A stretch of 64,000 nt of DNA from Xaviernesmea oryzae (GTDB taxonomy: Bacteria; Pseudomonadota; Alphaproteobacteria; Rhizobiales; Rhizobiaceae): the NCBI RefSeq assembly GCF_900177415.1, contig NZ_FXAF01000001.1, positions 401,621-465,620 on the forward strand, written 5' to 3'. Shown here one piece after another: positions 27,013 through 35,924 of the stretch; position 1 is the stretch's first letter; every line of letters begins with the position of its first letter. Below the pieces are notes generated by a model. The model made no database searches, had not been told where the DNA came from, and saw only the letters and a list, made by a program, of their open reading frames with translations. Made by a program: the position numbers and the translations under genes.

Positions 27013-27990
27013 CTAGCGATGATGGCAGGCAGCCGACTGGCCATCGGCCTTCTGTTCAAGTACCGGCTCGATCTGCCGGCAGATATCCGTCGCCAGCGGA
27101 CAGCGGGTGTGGAAGGCGCAGCCGGTCGGCTTTCGCGTGGCGCTCGGAATATCGTCGCTGACAGCGCTGAACCGGTGCCGGTTGTGTGGATCGTGAGACG
27201 GTGCCGAACGCAGCAGCAGTTCGGAATAGGGATGCAGGGGCTTCGAGAAGATCGCCCTTTTCGATCCGGTCTCGACGATCTTGCCGAGATACATGACCGC
27301 CACGCGATGCGAGACGTGCTCGACCACGCCGAGATCATGCGAGATGAAGAGATACGAGAGGCCTAGTTCCTTCTGCAGATCGGCGAGCAGGTTGAGGATC
27401 TGCGCCTGCACCGAAACGTCGAGCGCCGACACCGGCTCGTCGCAGACAATGATATCCGGTTTCAGCGCCAGCGCACGGGCAATGCCGATGCGCTGCCTCT
27501 GGCCGCCGGAGAACTGATGCGGAAAATTGTCGGCCTGATCGGCGCGAAGGCCGACCAGCGAGATGAGCTTGGCCACTTCGGCGCGCCGTTCCTCAGCCGT
27601 GCCGATCCCATGGATGTCGAGCGGCGCACGGATGATGTCGCGCACCCGCTGGCGCGGATTGAGCGAGGAGAACGGGTCCTGGAAGATGATCTGCATGCGG
27701 CGGCGATGCGACTTCGGCACCGACCGCATCTGTGTCACGTCCTCGGCGCCCTTCATCGCGATACGGCCGTCGGTGGCCTTCACCAGCCCCATGAGGGCGA
27801 GCCCGGTCGTCGACTTGCCACAGCCGCTTTCGCCGACGAGGCCCAGCGTCTCGCCGGCATTGATCGAAAAGGAGACGCCGTCGACGGCTTTCACCTCGCC
27901 GACACGCTGTTGGAGGATGCCGGCGCGGATGGCGAAATGCACCTTCAGGTTCTCGACCGCAAGCAGGGGAGAGGAGGCGCCGTCAGACAT
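27013..27990 (-). CDS. ABC transporter ATP-binding protein, DppF type
   Basis: About 325 aa. Walker [13 protein letters not shown]-loop IIFQDPFSSLNPRQRV, signature [14 protein letters not shown], Walker [18 protein letters not shown]-loop FISHDLGVVEHVSHRV. C-terminal oligopeptide domain with GCAFHTRCPLATDIC. GGGAG lies 7 bases before the ATG at 27990; an earlier ATG (27996) has it almost adjacent. The start overlaps the end of the DppD-type gene by eight bases. Confidence 0.91.
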   Translation of the reverse strand: MSDGASSPLLAVENLKVHFAIRAGILQQRVGEVKAVDGVSFSINAGETLGLVGESGCGKSTTGLALMGLVKATDGRIAMKGAEDVTQMRSVPKSHRRRMQIIFQDPFSSLNPRQRVRDIIRAPLDIHGIGTAEERRAEVAKLISLVGLRADQADNFPHQFSGGQRQRIGIARALALKPDIIVCDEPVSALDVSVQAQILNLLADLQKELGLSYLFISHDLGVVEHVSHRVAVMYLGKIVETGSKRAIFSKPLHPYSELLLRSAPSHDPHNRHRFSAVSDDIPSATRKPTGCAFHTRCPLATDICRQIEPVLEQKADGQSAACHHR

Positions 27991-28984
27991 TGTCATGCTC
28001 CCAGCAGGCGGCAAAATGGCCGGGTTTCTTTTCGATGAAGGGCGGGCGCTCTTCGAGACACCGGGCCGAGGCGCCCGGACAGCGCGGCGCGAAGGCGCAG
28101 CCCTTCGGCAGATCCCAGAGCGGCGGCACGGTGCCCGGAATATCGGTCAGCCGTTCGGAGGCTGCGTTGGGATCGCCTCTATGCGGAACGGCGCCCATGA
28201 GGCCAATCGTGTAGGGGTGGATCGGGTTGTCGAAGAGCTCGTAGACGCTGCATTCCTCGACGCGCCGGCCGGCATACATGACGATGACGCGGTCGGCGAT
28301 CTCCGCCACCACGCCGAGATCATGGGTGATCAGGATCTGCGCCGTGCCGAGGCGTTTCTGAAGGTCGGAAATGAGACCGAGGATCTGTGCCTGAACCGTC
28401 ACGTCCAGCGCCGTCGTCGGCTCGTCCGCCACGATGATCTTCGGTTCGCAGGCGAGCGCCAGGGCGATCATCGCCCGCTGGCGCATGCCGCCGGAAAGCT
28501 CGTGCGGATATTGCCGGGCGCGTCTTTCCGGGTCCGGCATCTGCACCATCTCGAGGCACTTGACCGCGCGCGCAAAAGCCTCGCGTTTGCCTGCCTTGCG
28601 ATGCTGGCGGACGGACTCGGCGATCTGCTCGCCGATCGTCAGAACCGGATTGAGCGCGGTCAGCGGCTCCTGGAAGATCATGGCGATCTTGTCGCCTCGA
28701 AAATCCTCGACATGCCGCTGGTCCATGGCGAGAAAATCCTCGCCATGGATTCTGACGGAGCCGGATGCGATGCGGGCACTGTCGGGAAGGAGGCGCAGGA
28801 GCGACAGCGCCGTCATCGATTTGCCGCAGCCGCTCTCCCCGACGATGCAGACCGTCTCGCCGGATCGCACCGAAAGGCTCATCTCCGAGACGACGGGGAA
28901 AGAGCCCGCTTCGCCCAGGATCTCGACATTCAGGTCGCTGACGGCCAACACCGGTTCGGCTGTCTCTGTTGCCCGATTTTCCAT
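27983..28984 (-). CDS. ABC transporter ATP-binding protein, DppD type
   Basis: 333 aa. Walker [13 protein letters not shown]-loop IFQEPLTALNPVLTI, signature LSGGMRQRAMIALA, Walker B IIVADEPTTALDVTVQ, H-loop LITHDLGVVAEIADRV; C-terminal Cys segment GCAFAPRCPGASARC. ATPase partner of the overlapping DppF-type gene for the third importer. Confidence 0.92.
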   Translation of the reverse strand: MENRATETAEPVLAVSDLNVEILGEAGSFPVVSEMSLSVRSGETVCIVGESGCGKSMTALSLLRLLPDSARIASGSVRIHGEDFLAMDQRHVEDFRGDKIAMIFQEPLTALNPVLTIGEQIAESVRQHRKAGKREAFARAVKCLEMVQMPDPERRARQYPHELSGGMRQRAMIALALACEPKIIVADEPTTALDVTVQAQILGLISDLQKRLGTAQILITHDLGVVAEIADRVIVMYAGRRVEECSVYELFDNPIHPYTIGLMGAVPHRGDPNAASERLTDIPGTVPPLWDLPKGCAFAPRCPGASARCLEERPPFIEKKPGHFAACWEHDNV

Positions 28985-29015
28985 CCGTTCATCCCATAAA
29001 AGCGGCGGCCGATAC

Positions 29016-29960
29016 TCAGTCGGTCGCGCCCTCCATGTTGCCGACCATGTAGCCGTAGTCCCCGGACTCCACGAGGTTGCGGGAAAGGTGCTGCATGATC
29101 ATGATGCCGTTTTCGAAGGGCGTCGGGATCTCTTCCAGGACCTCGAAAGTATAGGGGCTGACGACGCGTCCGAGCAGCTGACCCTTCCTGATCAGCTCGC
29201 CGTTTGCGGGCGCCAGCGGCTCAAGCCATCCGGCCTGCGTCGGACGAATGCCGGCGATCTCGTTCACCACGACCTGCTTCGGATTGGGCTTCACGTCGCC
29301 CGGGATCACACCGAGATGGCGCAGCATGTTGAGAAGACCGGCCACTGTGCGGTCGACATAGGGGCCCTGGTCGACGATGCCGCCGCCGAGTTCCACGACC
29401 ACGACCGGAATGCCGCGTTTGTCGATCGTCACCGACTTGGTCGTGCCGGAATAGACGGTCCCGTCCTTGCCCTGGACCGGACGGTACAGAACCTTGGAAC
29501 CGAAGGCGCGCGACAGCGGCTCGTCGTTCCAGATGTAGACGTAATCGACGGTCGGACGGTCGGTGCCGGAATGCAGGTCGAGGTGTATGTCGATCTTGTC
29601 GAGGAATTCGGCGGCGATCGCATGGGCAAGCTGCTGGGTGTAGTTGCCCTTCGGATTGCCAGGGAATTCGCGGTTGAGATTCAATTCGTCGATCGGCGTG
29701 AAGCGATGGTTGACGGCAAAGGCGCGCGGATTGGCGACCGGCAACAGAAGGATGCGGCCCTTGAGCGGCTGGTCCTTGAGGATGCGGTAGAGATCGACGA
29801 TCGCCTGCGAGCCGGCATTTTCGTTGCCGTGGATCGAGCCGGAGATACCGATGGTCGGGCCGTCCTCCTCGCCCACCAGCTCATGCAGGAAGAGCACGGC
29901 ATCGCTGCCGTCCGCATGGGTGGTGAATTTGGGGCGGAGCTTGTTGATCGACTTGACCAT
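29016..29960 (-). CDS. Succinylglutamate desuccinylase/aspartoacylase-family deacylase
   Basis: About 314-aa zinc carboxypeptidase-fold amidohydrolase. Zn motif SGSIHGNENAGSQA (HxxE), VANPRAFAVNHR (substrate Arg/Asn), NREFPGN and HLDLHSGTDR with the third ligand His; VELGGGIVDQ may hold the catalytic Glu. A C-terminal beta domain carries GRVVSPYTFEVLEEI. ATG 29960 is favoured over 29966 because AGGA then lies 7 bases upstream. Sits between permease and ATPase genes. It is in the same broad family as DoeB/EutE, the deacetylase of ectoine breakdown, and its operon partner at 31880 is in the family of DoeA/EutD. Confidence 0.87.
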   Translation of the reverse strand: MVKSINKLRPKFTTHADGSDAVLFLHELVGEEDGPTIGISGSIHGNENAGSQAIVDLYRILKDQPLKGRILLLPVANPRAFAVNHRFTPIDELNLNREFPGNPKGNYTQQLAHAIAAEFLDKIDIHLDLHSGTDRPTVDYVYIWNDEPLSRAFGSKVLYRPVQGKDGTVYSGTTKSVTIDKRGIPVVVVELGGGIVDQGPYVDRTVAGLLNMLRHLGVIPGDVKPNPKQVVVNEIAGIRPTQAGWLEPLAPANGELIRKGQLLGRVVSPYTFEVLEEIPTPFENGIMIMQHLSRNLVESGDYGYMVGNMEGATD

Positions 29961-30005
29961 GGACATTTCCTTTCACTGTCATTGTCGGTGTGATCCGAAG
30001 GATTG

Positions 30006-30851
30006 CTATTTCTTCCGGCCGGCCGCGCGGGAGAGGTGGCGCGGATCGAGCGCGTCGCGCAGGCCGTCGCCCAGCAGGTTGAAGCCGAGCACGGTGATCA
30101 TGATCGTCGCGCCGGAAATGATCGCCAGCCACGGTTCGTCGCGCATGAAGCGGGTGCCGTAGGCGAGCGTCCAGCCCCAGGTCGGCGCCGGCGGCGGCAG
30201 GCCGAAGCCGAGAAAGCTCAAGGCCGATTCCGAGATGATCGCCGTGCCGAAGCCGAGCGAGGCGAGCACGATGATCGGGCCCATGGCGTTCGGCAGGATT
30301 TCCTTGACGAGGATGCGGAGCGGATGCGCACCGAGCGCCTTGGCCGCCTGCACATAGTTCTGCTCGCGCAGCATCAGCGTCGTGGCCCGCACCACACGGG
30401 CATATTCCGTCCAGGCGACGACGATGATGGCGATCGCGACATTGACGATGCCGGGGCCGAGTACCGCGACGATGGCAAGTGCCAAAACGATCGCCGGAAA
30501 GCCGAGGAAGATGTCGGTGATGCGCATCAGGACCAGGTCGGTCCAGCCGCCGAAATACCCCGCCGCCAGTCCGACCGCCGTCCCGATGATGGCCGAGGCA
30601 AAGACCGAGATGCAGGCGATCAGGAGGGAGACGCGCGCACCGTAGATCAGCCGAGACCAGAGGTCCCGGCCGAAATTGTCCGTGCCGAGCCAATGCGCCA
30701 GCGTCGGACCGGAGAAGCGGTTGCGCATGTCCATCTGCTCGATGCCGTGCGTCGAGAGATAAGGTGCGAAGACGGCGCAGACGACGATCGCCAGCACGAT
30801 GATCGCGCCGAGGATCAGGGAGATGTTGCGGAAACGCTTGGGTAATCTCAT
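30006..30851 (-). CDS. ABC transporter permease, DppC type
   Basis: About 281 aa. Starts at MRLPKRFRNISLIL just after the upstream stop; a longer reading would overlap the DppB-type gene. First helix IILGAIIVLAIVVCAVFAPYL-like, then LGTDNFGRDLWSRLIYGARVSL (diagnostic; LGTDNFGRD). Coupling loop MLREQNYVQAAKALGAHP and LSFLGFGLPPPAPTWGWTL. C-terminus FNLLGDGLRDALDPRHLSR. Confidence 0.91.
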   Translation of the reverse strand: MRLPKRFRNISLILGAIIVLAIVVCAVFAPYLSTHGIEQMDMRNRFSGPTLAHWLGTDNFGRDLWSRLIYGARVSLLIACISVFASAIIGTAVGLAAGYFGGWTDLVLMRITDIFLGFPAIVLALAIVAVLGPGIVNVAIAIIVVAWTEYARVVRATTLMLREQNYVQAAKALGAHPLRILVKEILPNAMGPIIVLASLGFGTAIISESALSFLGFGLPPPAPTWGWTLAYGTRFMRDEPWLAIISGATIMITVLGFNLLGDGLRDALDPRHLSRAAGRKK

Positions 30852-30855
30852 GAAC

Positions 30856-31836
30856 CTAGCCCAAACGGATGCGCGGATCGACGGCCGCATAGAGAAGATC
30901 GACGACGAGGTTCACCAGCGCGAAGATGATCGCGAAGGTGAGCACGATGCCCTGGATGAGCGGCAGGTCGCGCTGCGAAATCGCGGTGATGGTGAGCTGG
31001 CCGAGACCCGGCCAGGCGAAGATCGTTTCCGTCAGTACCGCGCCGCCGAGCAGCGCGCCGAAGCGCAGGCCGATGACGCTCAGCACCGGCAGGAGCGCAT
31101 TGCGAAGCGCGTGGCGGATGACGACCCGTCCACGGCGCAGACCCTTTGCATAGGCGGTGCGGACGAAATCCTCGCGCAACACTTCCAGCATCGAGGTGCG
31201 CACCAGGCGCGAGATGATCGCTGCCGAATTGGCGGCCAGCGCCAGCGCCGGCAGGATGATGTGGGAAAGCGAGTCGAGGAATACGCCCGGCTGACCTGTG
31301 ATCGCCGCGATCAGGGCTTCGGGAAGCGGAACTCCCCTCCCGATCGATGGCAGCCAGCCGAGCGTAACGGCAAAAAGGAGCATGAGAAGCAAGCCGAGCC
31401 AATAAACCGGCATCGACACCCCGAGCTGCGCGAAGATCATTGAGACCGTGTCGATCAACGAGCCCTGTTTCGTCGCAGCGAGTACGCCGAGCGAGATGCC
31501 GATCAGACAGGCGAGGATGAGGGCGACGACCGCAAGCTCGATCGTCGCGCCGAGCCGGCCGGCGATGATCTCCGAGACGGCCTGGTTCTGGAAGATGGAG
31601 CGGCCCATGTCTCCCTGGAGAAGCGCGGCGAAATAGGAACCGAGCCGGATGTACCAGGGATCGTTGAGGCCGAGCGTAGTGCGCAGATTGTTGATCGCTT
31701 CCGCTGAGGCTTCCTGCCCGAGGAGTACGGAGGCCGGATCGCCGGGGATGAGCAGGAGCAGGCAGAACGTGACGATTACCATGCCGGCAGCCATCGGGAT
31801 CAGCAGCAGCAGACGGCGGATCACATAGCTCAGCAT
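30856..31836 (-). CDS. ABC transporter permease, DppB type
   Basis: 326 aa. VIRRLLLLIPMAAGMVIVTF first helix and LLIPGDPASVLLG follow the DppB pattern; GDMGRSIFQNQAVSEII, coupling loop MLEVLREDFVRTAYAKGLRRG, and C-terminal TIFAWPGLGQLTITAISQRD. Four bases separate it from the DppC-type gene. Confidence 0.92.
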   Translation of the reverse strand: MLSYVIRRLLLLIPMAAGMVIVTFCLLLLIPGDPASVLLGQEASAEAINNLRTTLGLNDPWYIRLGSYFAALLQGDMGRSIFQNQAVSEIIAGRLGATIELAVVALILACLIGISLGVLAATKQGSLIDTVSMIFAQLGVSMPVYWLGLLLMLLFAVTLGWLPSIGRGVPLPEALIAAITGQPGVFLDSLSHIILPALALAANSAAIISRLVRTSMLEVLREDFVRTAYAKGLRRGRVVIRHALRNALLPVLSVIGLRFGALLGGAVLTETIFAWPGLGQLTITAISQRDLPLIQGIVLTFAIIFALVNLVVDLLYAAVDPRIRLG

Positions 31837-31879
31837 CGGCGGCCTCTGCCTTCCATGTCGATCGATGGCGGAAAGCGCG

Positions 31880-33055
31880 TCATTGGATGACCACCTCGTC
31901 GATACGGCGCGGATAGACGGTCATGCTGTCCGGCCCGTCGGCGGTGATCAGCACGGTGTCGGCGATGCGGTAGCCGGCAAAGCCGGGCACGAAAATCGCC
32001 GGTTCGCTGGAGGTGATCATACCGGATTCGAGGACCGTCTGATCTCCGCCCTCGACCCAGGGCGGCTCATGGAACATGATGCCCATGCCATGTCCGACAC
32101 GGTGGAGCAGGTATTCGCCCATGCCGCTGTCCCGGATATAGGCCAGCGCTAGGTTGTCAGCCGAGGCGCAGGTCTTGCCGGCGATGAGCGCCGCGGTCGC
32201 CATCCGCTGCGCCTCGAAGGCGACGGCATAGTGCTCCTGCTGGACCTTCGACGGCTCGCCGATGAAAAGGGTTCGCTCGCTTTCGGCTGCCCGCCCGCCG
32301 ACGCGGCAGCCGAGCGACAGAATGATGCTCTCGCCGGCTTTCACCGGATTGCCGGTCGGCATGCCGTGCGGGAAAGCGGAACGGGCGCCGGAATAGACGA
32401 GTCCGCTTGCCAGCCCCTGGACCAGCAGGACGTCCTCATGCTCCTCGTGCATCGTCCGCATGGCATGCCGGGAGACGTGAGATTCGATCTCGACCTCGCT
32501 CGGCAGGGACCCGCCCCTGCGCATGGCCTCGCGGATCAGCTCGACCCCCACCTCGACCATCCGGTCCGAAAGGCGCGCAGCCTCCCGGTGCAGCGCAATC
32601 TCCTCCGGATGTTTCCTGAGCCGCATCTGCTGAACGATATTGCTCGGGATCACCCGCTCGGCATTCGCAAACGCTGCCTCGATCGGCTGGACACGAGCGA
32701 GCGATATGGTGTGGCTATAGGCGACTGTGCCCTTGAAGCCCGAAAAGGCGCGGCCGAGCACGTCGAACGGTTTATCGATGCCGGGAAACTCGAAATAGAC
32801 GATCGGTTCCGCCGCGATCTTCTGATGCGCCGCATGCGTGCGCTCGAGCTCCGGGATCAGCAGGAAGGCATCCGTGGCAGTGATGGCGAAGACGACGGGC
32901 CGCTCGGTCGTGTAGTGCGAGAACCCGGTCGTGTAGATGACGTCGTCGTTCGAATCGAGGAGCAGCAGATCGATGCCTGCCGCTTCCATCCGGGCGCGGA
33001 TTTCGCGGTGTATTTTCACATAGAAGTCCGCGCCGAGACGCTGTGAGAAAGCCAT
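31880..33055 (-). CDS. M24/creatinase-fold protein with degenerate metal site
   Basis: 391 aa, full two-domain length of creatinase/prolidase-type proteins. N-terminal creatinase domain (RARMEAAGIDLLLLDSNDDV) and pita-bread C-terminal domain. The His region is intact (HRVGHGMGIMFHEPP). The metal ligands are not: the first Asp is Ser247 (LSLGCRVGG), the second Asp is Glu258 (AESERT), and the last Glu is Ala (GYRIADTVLIT); SSEPAIF keeps one Glu. It is therefore unlikely to be a dimetal aminopeptidase and more like metal-free members such as creatinase or ectoine hydrolase. Lies between receptor and permease genes; expected to hydrolyse the imported compound. Confidence 0.87.
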   Translation of the reverse strand: MAFSQRLGADFYVKIHREIRARMEAAGIDLLLLDSNDDVIYTTGFSHYTTERPVVFAITATDAFLLIPELERTHAAHQKIAAEPIVYFEFPGIDKPFDVLGRAFSGFKGTVAYSHTISLARVQPIEAAFANAERVIPSNIVQQMRLRKHPEEIALHREAARLSDRMVEVGVELIREAMRRGGSLPSEVEIESHVSRHAMRTMHEEHEDVLLVQGLASGLVYSGARSAFPHGMPTGNPVKAGESIILSLGCRVGGRAAESERTLFIGEPSKVQQEHYAVAFEAQRMATAALIAGKTCASADNLALAYIRDSGMGEYLLHRVGHGMGIMFHEPPWVEGGDQTVLESGMITSSEPAIFVPGFAGYRIADTVLITADGPDSMTVYPRRIDEVVIQ

Positions 33056-33091
33056 CGGATCACCCTGAGCTGCAATGTCTCTGACAGGCTG

Positions 33092-33112
33092 GGGCCGAAC
33101 GCGCCGGCCCCG
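33092..33112 (-). repeat. Stem-loop between binding-protein gene and M24 gene
   Basis: GGGGCC (33092-33097) pairs with GGCCCC (33107-33112) around a 9-base loop, in the 64-base gap following the binding-protein stop. No U-run follows, so more likely an mRNA-stabilising or partial-termination element than a full terminator. Confidence 0.45.
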
Positions 33113-33119
33113 GCGAGTT

Positions 33120-34655
33120 TCAGTCCTTGAGGCCGATCAGACCGCGCATATTGCCGCGCGGTGTCGCCTGCACTTCGAAGGGCAGCTTCTTGGAATAGAA
33201 GAGCTGATAGCCCTGATAGGAGACGATGTAATAGGGCAGTTCGTCCGCAAGGATCGCGGCGGCTTTCTGGTAGGCCGCAACACGATCCGCCTGCGCGGTT
33301 GCCGAGCGGCCCTGCTTCAGAAGGTCGTCGACGGTGGGGTTGGAATAGCCGCCCCAATTGGTCGAGCCGCCGGTGGTGAGCTGCGCGAACAGCAGCCGGT
33401 CCGGATCGACGATGTTCAGCCAGCCGAGAAGTGCGATCTGGTGCTGGCTCTTCTGGACATAATTGGCGGAGAAGGACGGCCAGTCGCTGATCTGCGTCTT
33501 CGCATCGACCCCCGCCGCCTGAAAGATCGCCTGCAGGAATTCGACCGTCTGGACACGGTTGGAATCCTCACTATGGGTCGAAAGCGTCACCGTCAGCGGT
33601 TTGCCGCCCTTGTCGAGGATGCCGTCGCCGTTCGTATCGGCCCAGCCTTCTTCCTTGAAAAGCGCCGCGGCGCCTTCGATGTCGAAGCCGGGCTGCTTGA
33701 TATCGGCGGAATAGGCCCAGGACGACGGCAGGATGATCGAGGAAGCCACCTGATCGACGCCCTGATAGATGTCGTCGACGATGGTCTTCTGGTCGATCAG
33801 CATGGAAAATGCCTTCCGCATCTTCGGGCTGGAAAGCAGCGGATCCTTGGTATTGAAGTTCACGTAGGTGACGCCGAGGCCAGCCTGGATGGCATGGCCG
33901 AAACGGTCGTCAGCCTCAAGGCGTTTCACGTCCTGTGGCGCGAGCGGCGACTGGATGACATCGAGGTCGCCGGCTTCGAAGGCCTGGGCACGGGCGGAAC
34001 CATCGCCGATGATCTTGAGGCTGACCTTGTCGGCTTTCGGCTTCTCACCCCAATAGTTCGGGTTGGCTTCGAGCTCGATCGCGCTGCCCCGCGTCCAGGA
34101 GGCGAGTTTCATCGGCCCGGCGCCGACCGGCTTCAACGCGATATCGTTTCCGCCTTCCACCAGCGCCTTCGACACGATGCCGATGTCGAGATAGCTCAGG
34201 AGCGGCGCATAGGGCGCCGACAGCGTGAACTTCACCGTCTGCGGATCGACCGCCTCGACCGCGGAGATCGGCGTGTAGAGCGCACGCATCGGCGCGTTGA
34301 AGTCCTTGTTGAGGATCGTGCTGAACGTGAAGACCACGTCGTCGGCCGTGAGCGGGCTGCCGTCCGAAAATTTCAAGTTCGGGCGAAGCTTGAAGATCCA
34401 GGTGGTCGGGTCGGGCGTCTCCCAGCTTTCGGCAAGGTCCGGTCTGGCTTCCAGGCTCGGCGTCACATGGACGAGGCCGGAATAGATGAGATCGGTGGCG
34501 CGATAGGCCGTCGTATCGCGGGCAAGCCGCGGGTCGAGCGTGCCGGCGTCCACGTCGGTGCCGATGGTCACGGTCGCCGCCTTGGCCGGAGACAGCGCGG
34601 TGAAGGAAAACCCTGCAAGCAATAGGGCCGAGGTGATCGATAATGCTTTGCTCAT
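33120..34655 (-). CDS. ABC transporter substrate-binding protein, family 5 (peptide/opine type)
   Basis: Periplasmic receptor of the third importer, 511 aa. Sec signal MSKALSITSALLLAGFSF ending SPAKAA. Family-5 motifs: LAESWETPDPTTWIFKLRP, NLKFSDGSPLTADDVVF, VGAGPMKLASWTRG and LEANPNYWGEKPKAD. Contains a DTNGDGILDKGG Ca-binding-like loop, seen in many family-5 receptors. Second gene of the operon, 44 bases after the GntR gene. Confidence 0.89.
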   Translation of the reverse strand: MSKALSITSALLLAGFSFTALSPAKAATVTIGTDVDAGTLDPRLARDTTAYRATDLIYSGLVHVTPSLEARPDLAESWETPDPTTWIFKLRPNLKFSDGSPLTADDVVFTFSTILNKDFNAPMRALYTPISAVEAVDPQTVKFTLSAPYAPLLSYLDIGIVSKALVEGGNDIALKPVGAGPMKLASWTRGSAIELEANPNYWGEKPKADKVSLKIIGDGSARAQAFEAGDLDVIQSPLAPQDVKRLEADDRFGHAIQAGLGVTYVNFNTKDPLLSSPKMRKAFSMLIDQKTIVDDIYQGVDQVASSIILPSSWAYSADIKQPGFDIEGAAALFKEEGWADTNGDGILDKGGKPLTVTLSTHSEDSNRVQTVEFLQAIFQAAGVDAKTQISDWPSFSANYVQKSQHQIALLGWLNIVDPDRLLFAQLTTGGSTNWGGYSNPTVDDLLKQGRSATAQADRVAAYQKAAAILADELPYYIVSYQGYQLFYSKKLPFEVQATPRGNMRGLIGLKD

Positions 34656-34699
34656 GTCTGTTCCCTTTATTGTTTATGATCCGTTCAAAGCGCCGAGGT

Positions 34700-35740
34700 T
34701 CAGCGGGTTTTGGCTCTCCGCGACGCCAGATCGGAAACCTTGGCCGGCGCATTGCCGCCGCCGGCGATCTTGTTGTGGCGCAGCTCGGCGAGCGCCGGCG
34801 CCAGAAGGTTTTCGAGGACGCCGGGATCCGGCGCATGCCGATATTCGAAGCAGCGCTTGTTCGGACCGGCGAGATCGGCGACATGATCCGCACCGGAAGC
34901 GTAGATCACCACGTCGCAGCGGGCGATGATGTCGGGAAGGTCCTCGTCATAGGACCATGCGACGGTAATGTCCGAGATATGCGGCGCGAATTCGCGCACG
35001 CTCGGACGCATGATGGCGATGTAGTCCTTAAGCTGGGTGACGGCCGCAACCCGCATGCGGGGATCCAGGAGAGCGAGCGACTGGCGGGTGCGTTCGGAGG
35101 GAATGAAGCGCAACGCGAGGATGTTGGCGTCCGGCACGAGGCCGCGCAGCTCCGCCTCGCGATGCACGAAGGTGAGGACGAGATCGGCCTCGCTGCATTG
35201 CCGGCGAAAGTCTTCGCTCTCGCGAACCTGATCCACTGTCACGAGACTGATGACGTCATTCGCCGCGAATGTCGGCCGGATCTGTTCGATATAGTCCCGC
35301 CCCGGCGCCTCGAAGATCGCGACGAAGACGACATTGAGATGGGCGCGAGGCTTTCTGAGCTTCGCCTGTGCCTGCACCATGGATGCAAGCGTAACCGGCG
35401 AGATGCCGAGCCCCTCCGCCTTCTCCAACAGATGGTCGATATCGGCGCCGAGCGCATTTGCCGGAGCGATGCGACCGACCTGCCGGTTCGGCTCATAGAC
35501 CGTGAATGCGCCAAGCCCCGGCCTGATTTCCACCAGTCCTTCGGCGCGCAGCTGCTTGTAGACCTCCGCCACCGTCATCGGCGCGATGTCGAGCTCCGCC
35601 GCAAGCTGGCGCACGGACTGCAGCTTCACCCCCTTCGGCATATCGCCGAAGGACAGCACGTAGCTCAGGAGCCCATAGAGCTGCTTGCCGACCGGAACCG
35701 GCAGAGAGCGGTCAATGCTGGAAGCGTCGATGGTGAACAT
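34700..35740 (-). CDS. GntR-family transcriptional regulator with large effector domain
   Basis: About 346 aa. Residues 10-80 form a GntR winged helix-turn-helix of the short YtrA-like type: LPVPVGKQLYGLLSYVLSFG, LQSVRQLAAELDIAPMTVAEVY and LVEIRPGLGAFTV. The remaining about 260 residues look like a Rossmann-like ligand domain with TVDQVRESEDFRRQCSEADL and VIYASGADHVADLAG; I cannot name the family. ATG 35740 is chosen because earlier codons overlap the operator/promoter. It heads the importer operon and a near-perfect inverted repeat lies right before its start, so autoregulation of the whole ten-gene operon is likely. Confidence 0.85.
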   Translation of the reverse strand: MFTIDASSIDRSLPVPVGKQLYGLLSYVLSFGDMPKGVKLQSVRQLAAELDIAPMTVAEVYKQLRAEGLVEIRPGLGAFTVYEPNRQVGRIAPANALGADIDHLLEKAEGLGISPVTLASMVQAQAKLRKPRAHLNVVFVAIFEAPGRDYIEQIRPTFAANDVISLVTVDQVRESEDFRRQCSEADLVLTFVHREAELRGLVPDANILALRFIPSERTRQSLALLDPRMRVAAVTQLKDYIAIMRPSVREFAPHISDITVAWSYDEDLPDIIARCDVVIYASGADHVADLAGPNKRCFEYRHAPDPGVLENLLAPALAELRHNKIAGGGNAPAKVSDLASRRAKTR

Positions 35741-35742
35741 AC

Positions 35743-35794
35743 GTGTATTACTCGATTGATACACTGACCGTATCACGCGATGAGAAGATGACAA
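35743..35794 (-). promoter_or_regulatory. Promoter and operator of the GntR-led operon
   Basis: On the minus strand: -35 TTGTCA (35789-35794), 16-base spacer, -10 TACGGT (35767-35772). Immediately downstream, at 35743-35764, lies an inverted repeat with arms GTGTATTA and TGATACAC (7 of 8 pairs) around six bases. It sits between -10 and start codon, the classic place for a GntR repressor. Confidence 0.6.
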
Positions 35795-35834
35795 GCCCCC
35801 TGATAAAAATTTGCATATTTTAGGAGCATGCCGA

Positions 35835-35924
35835 TTGATTGCCCCGAAATCTTCCAATTATATGGCGCATCCAACACAAAGACCACGCTAGCAGGTCGTT
35901 CCCGAAGCATGAGGTGTATCAATG
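35835..35924 (+). promoter_or_regulatory. Promoter of the aldo/keto reductase gene with a GntR-type half-site
   Basis: -35 TTGATT (35835-35840), 17-base spacer, -10 TTATAT (35858-35863). At 35914-35923 the bases GTGTATCAAT repeat one arm of the GntR-operon operator and run into the ATG at 35922. The divergent reductase may thus share the regulator. Confidence 0.5.

Noticed and set aside
31880..33055. Plain Xaa-Pro aminopeptidase annotation
   Set aside because: Three of five metal ligands are substituted (Ser247, Glu258, Ala in GYRIADTVL), so a standard dimetal peptidase call is not supported.
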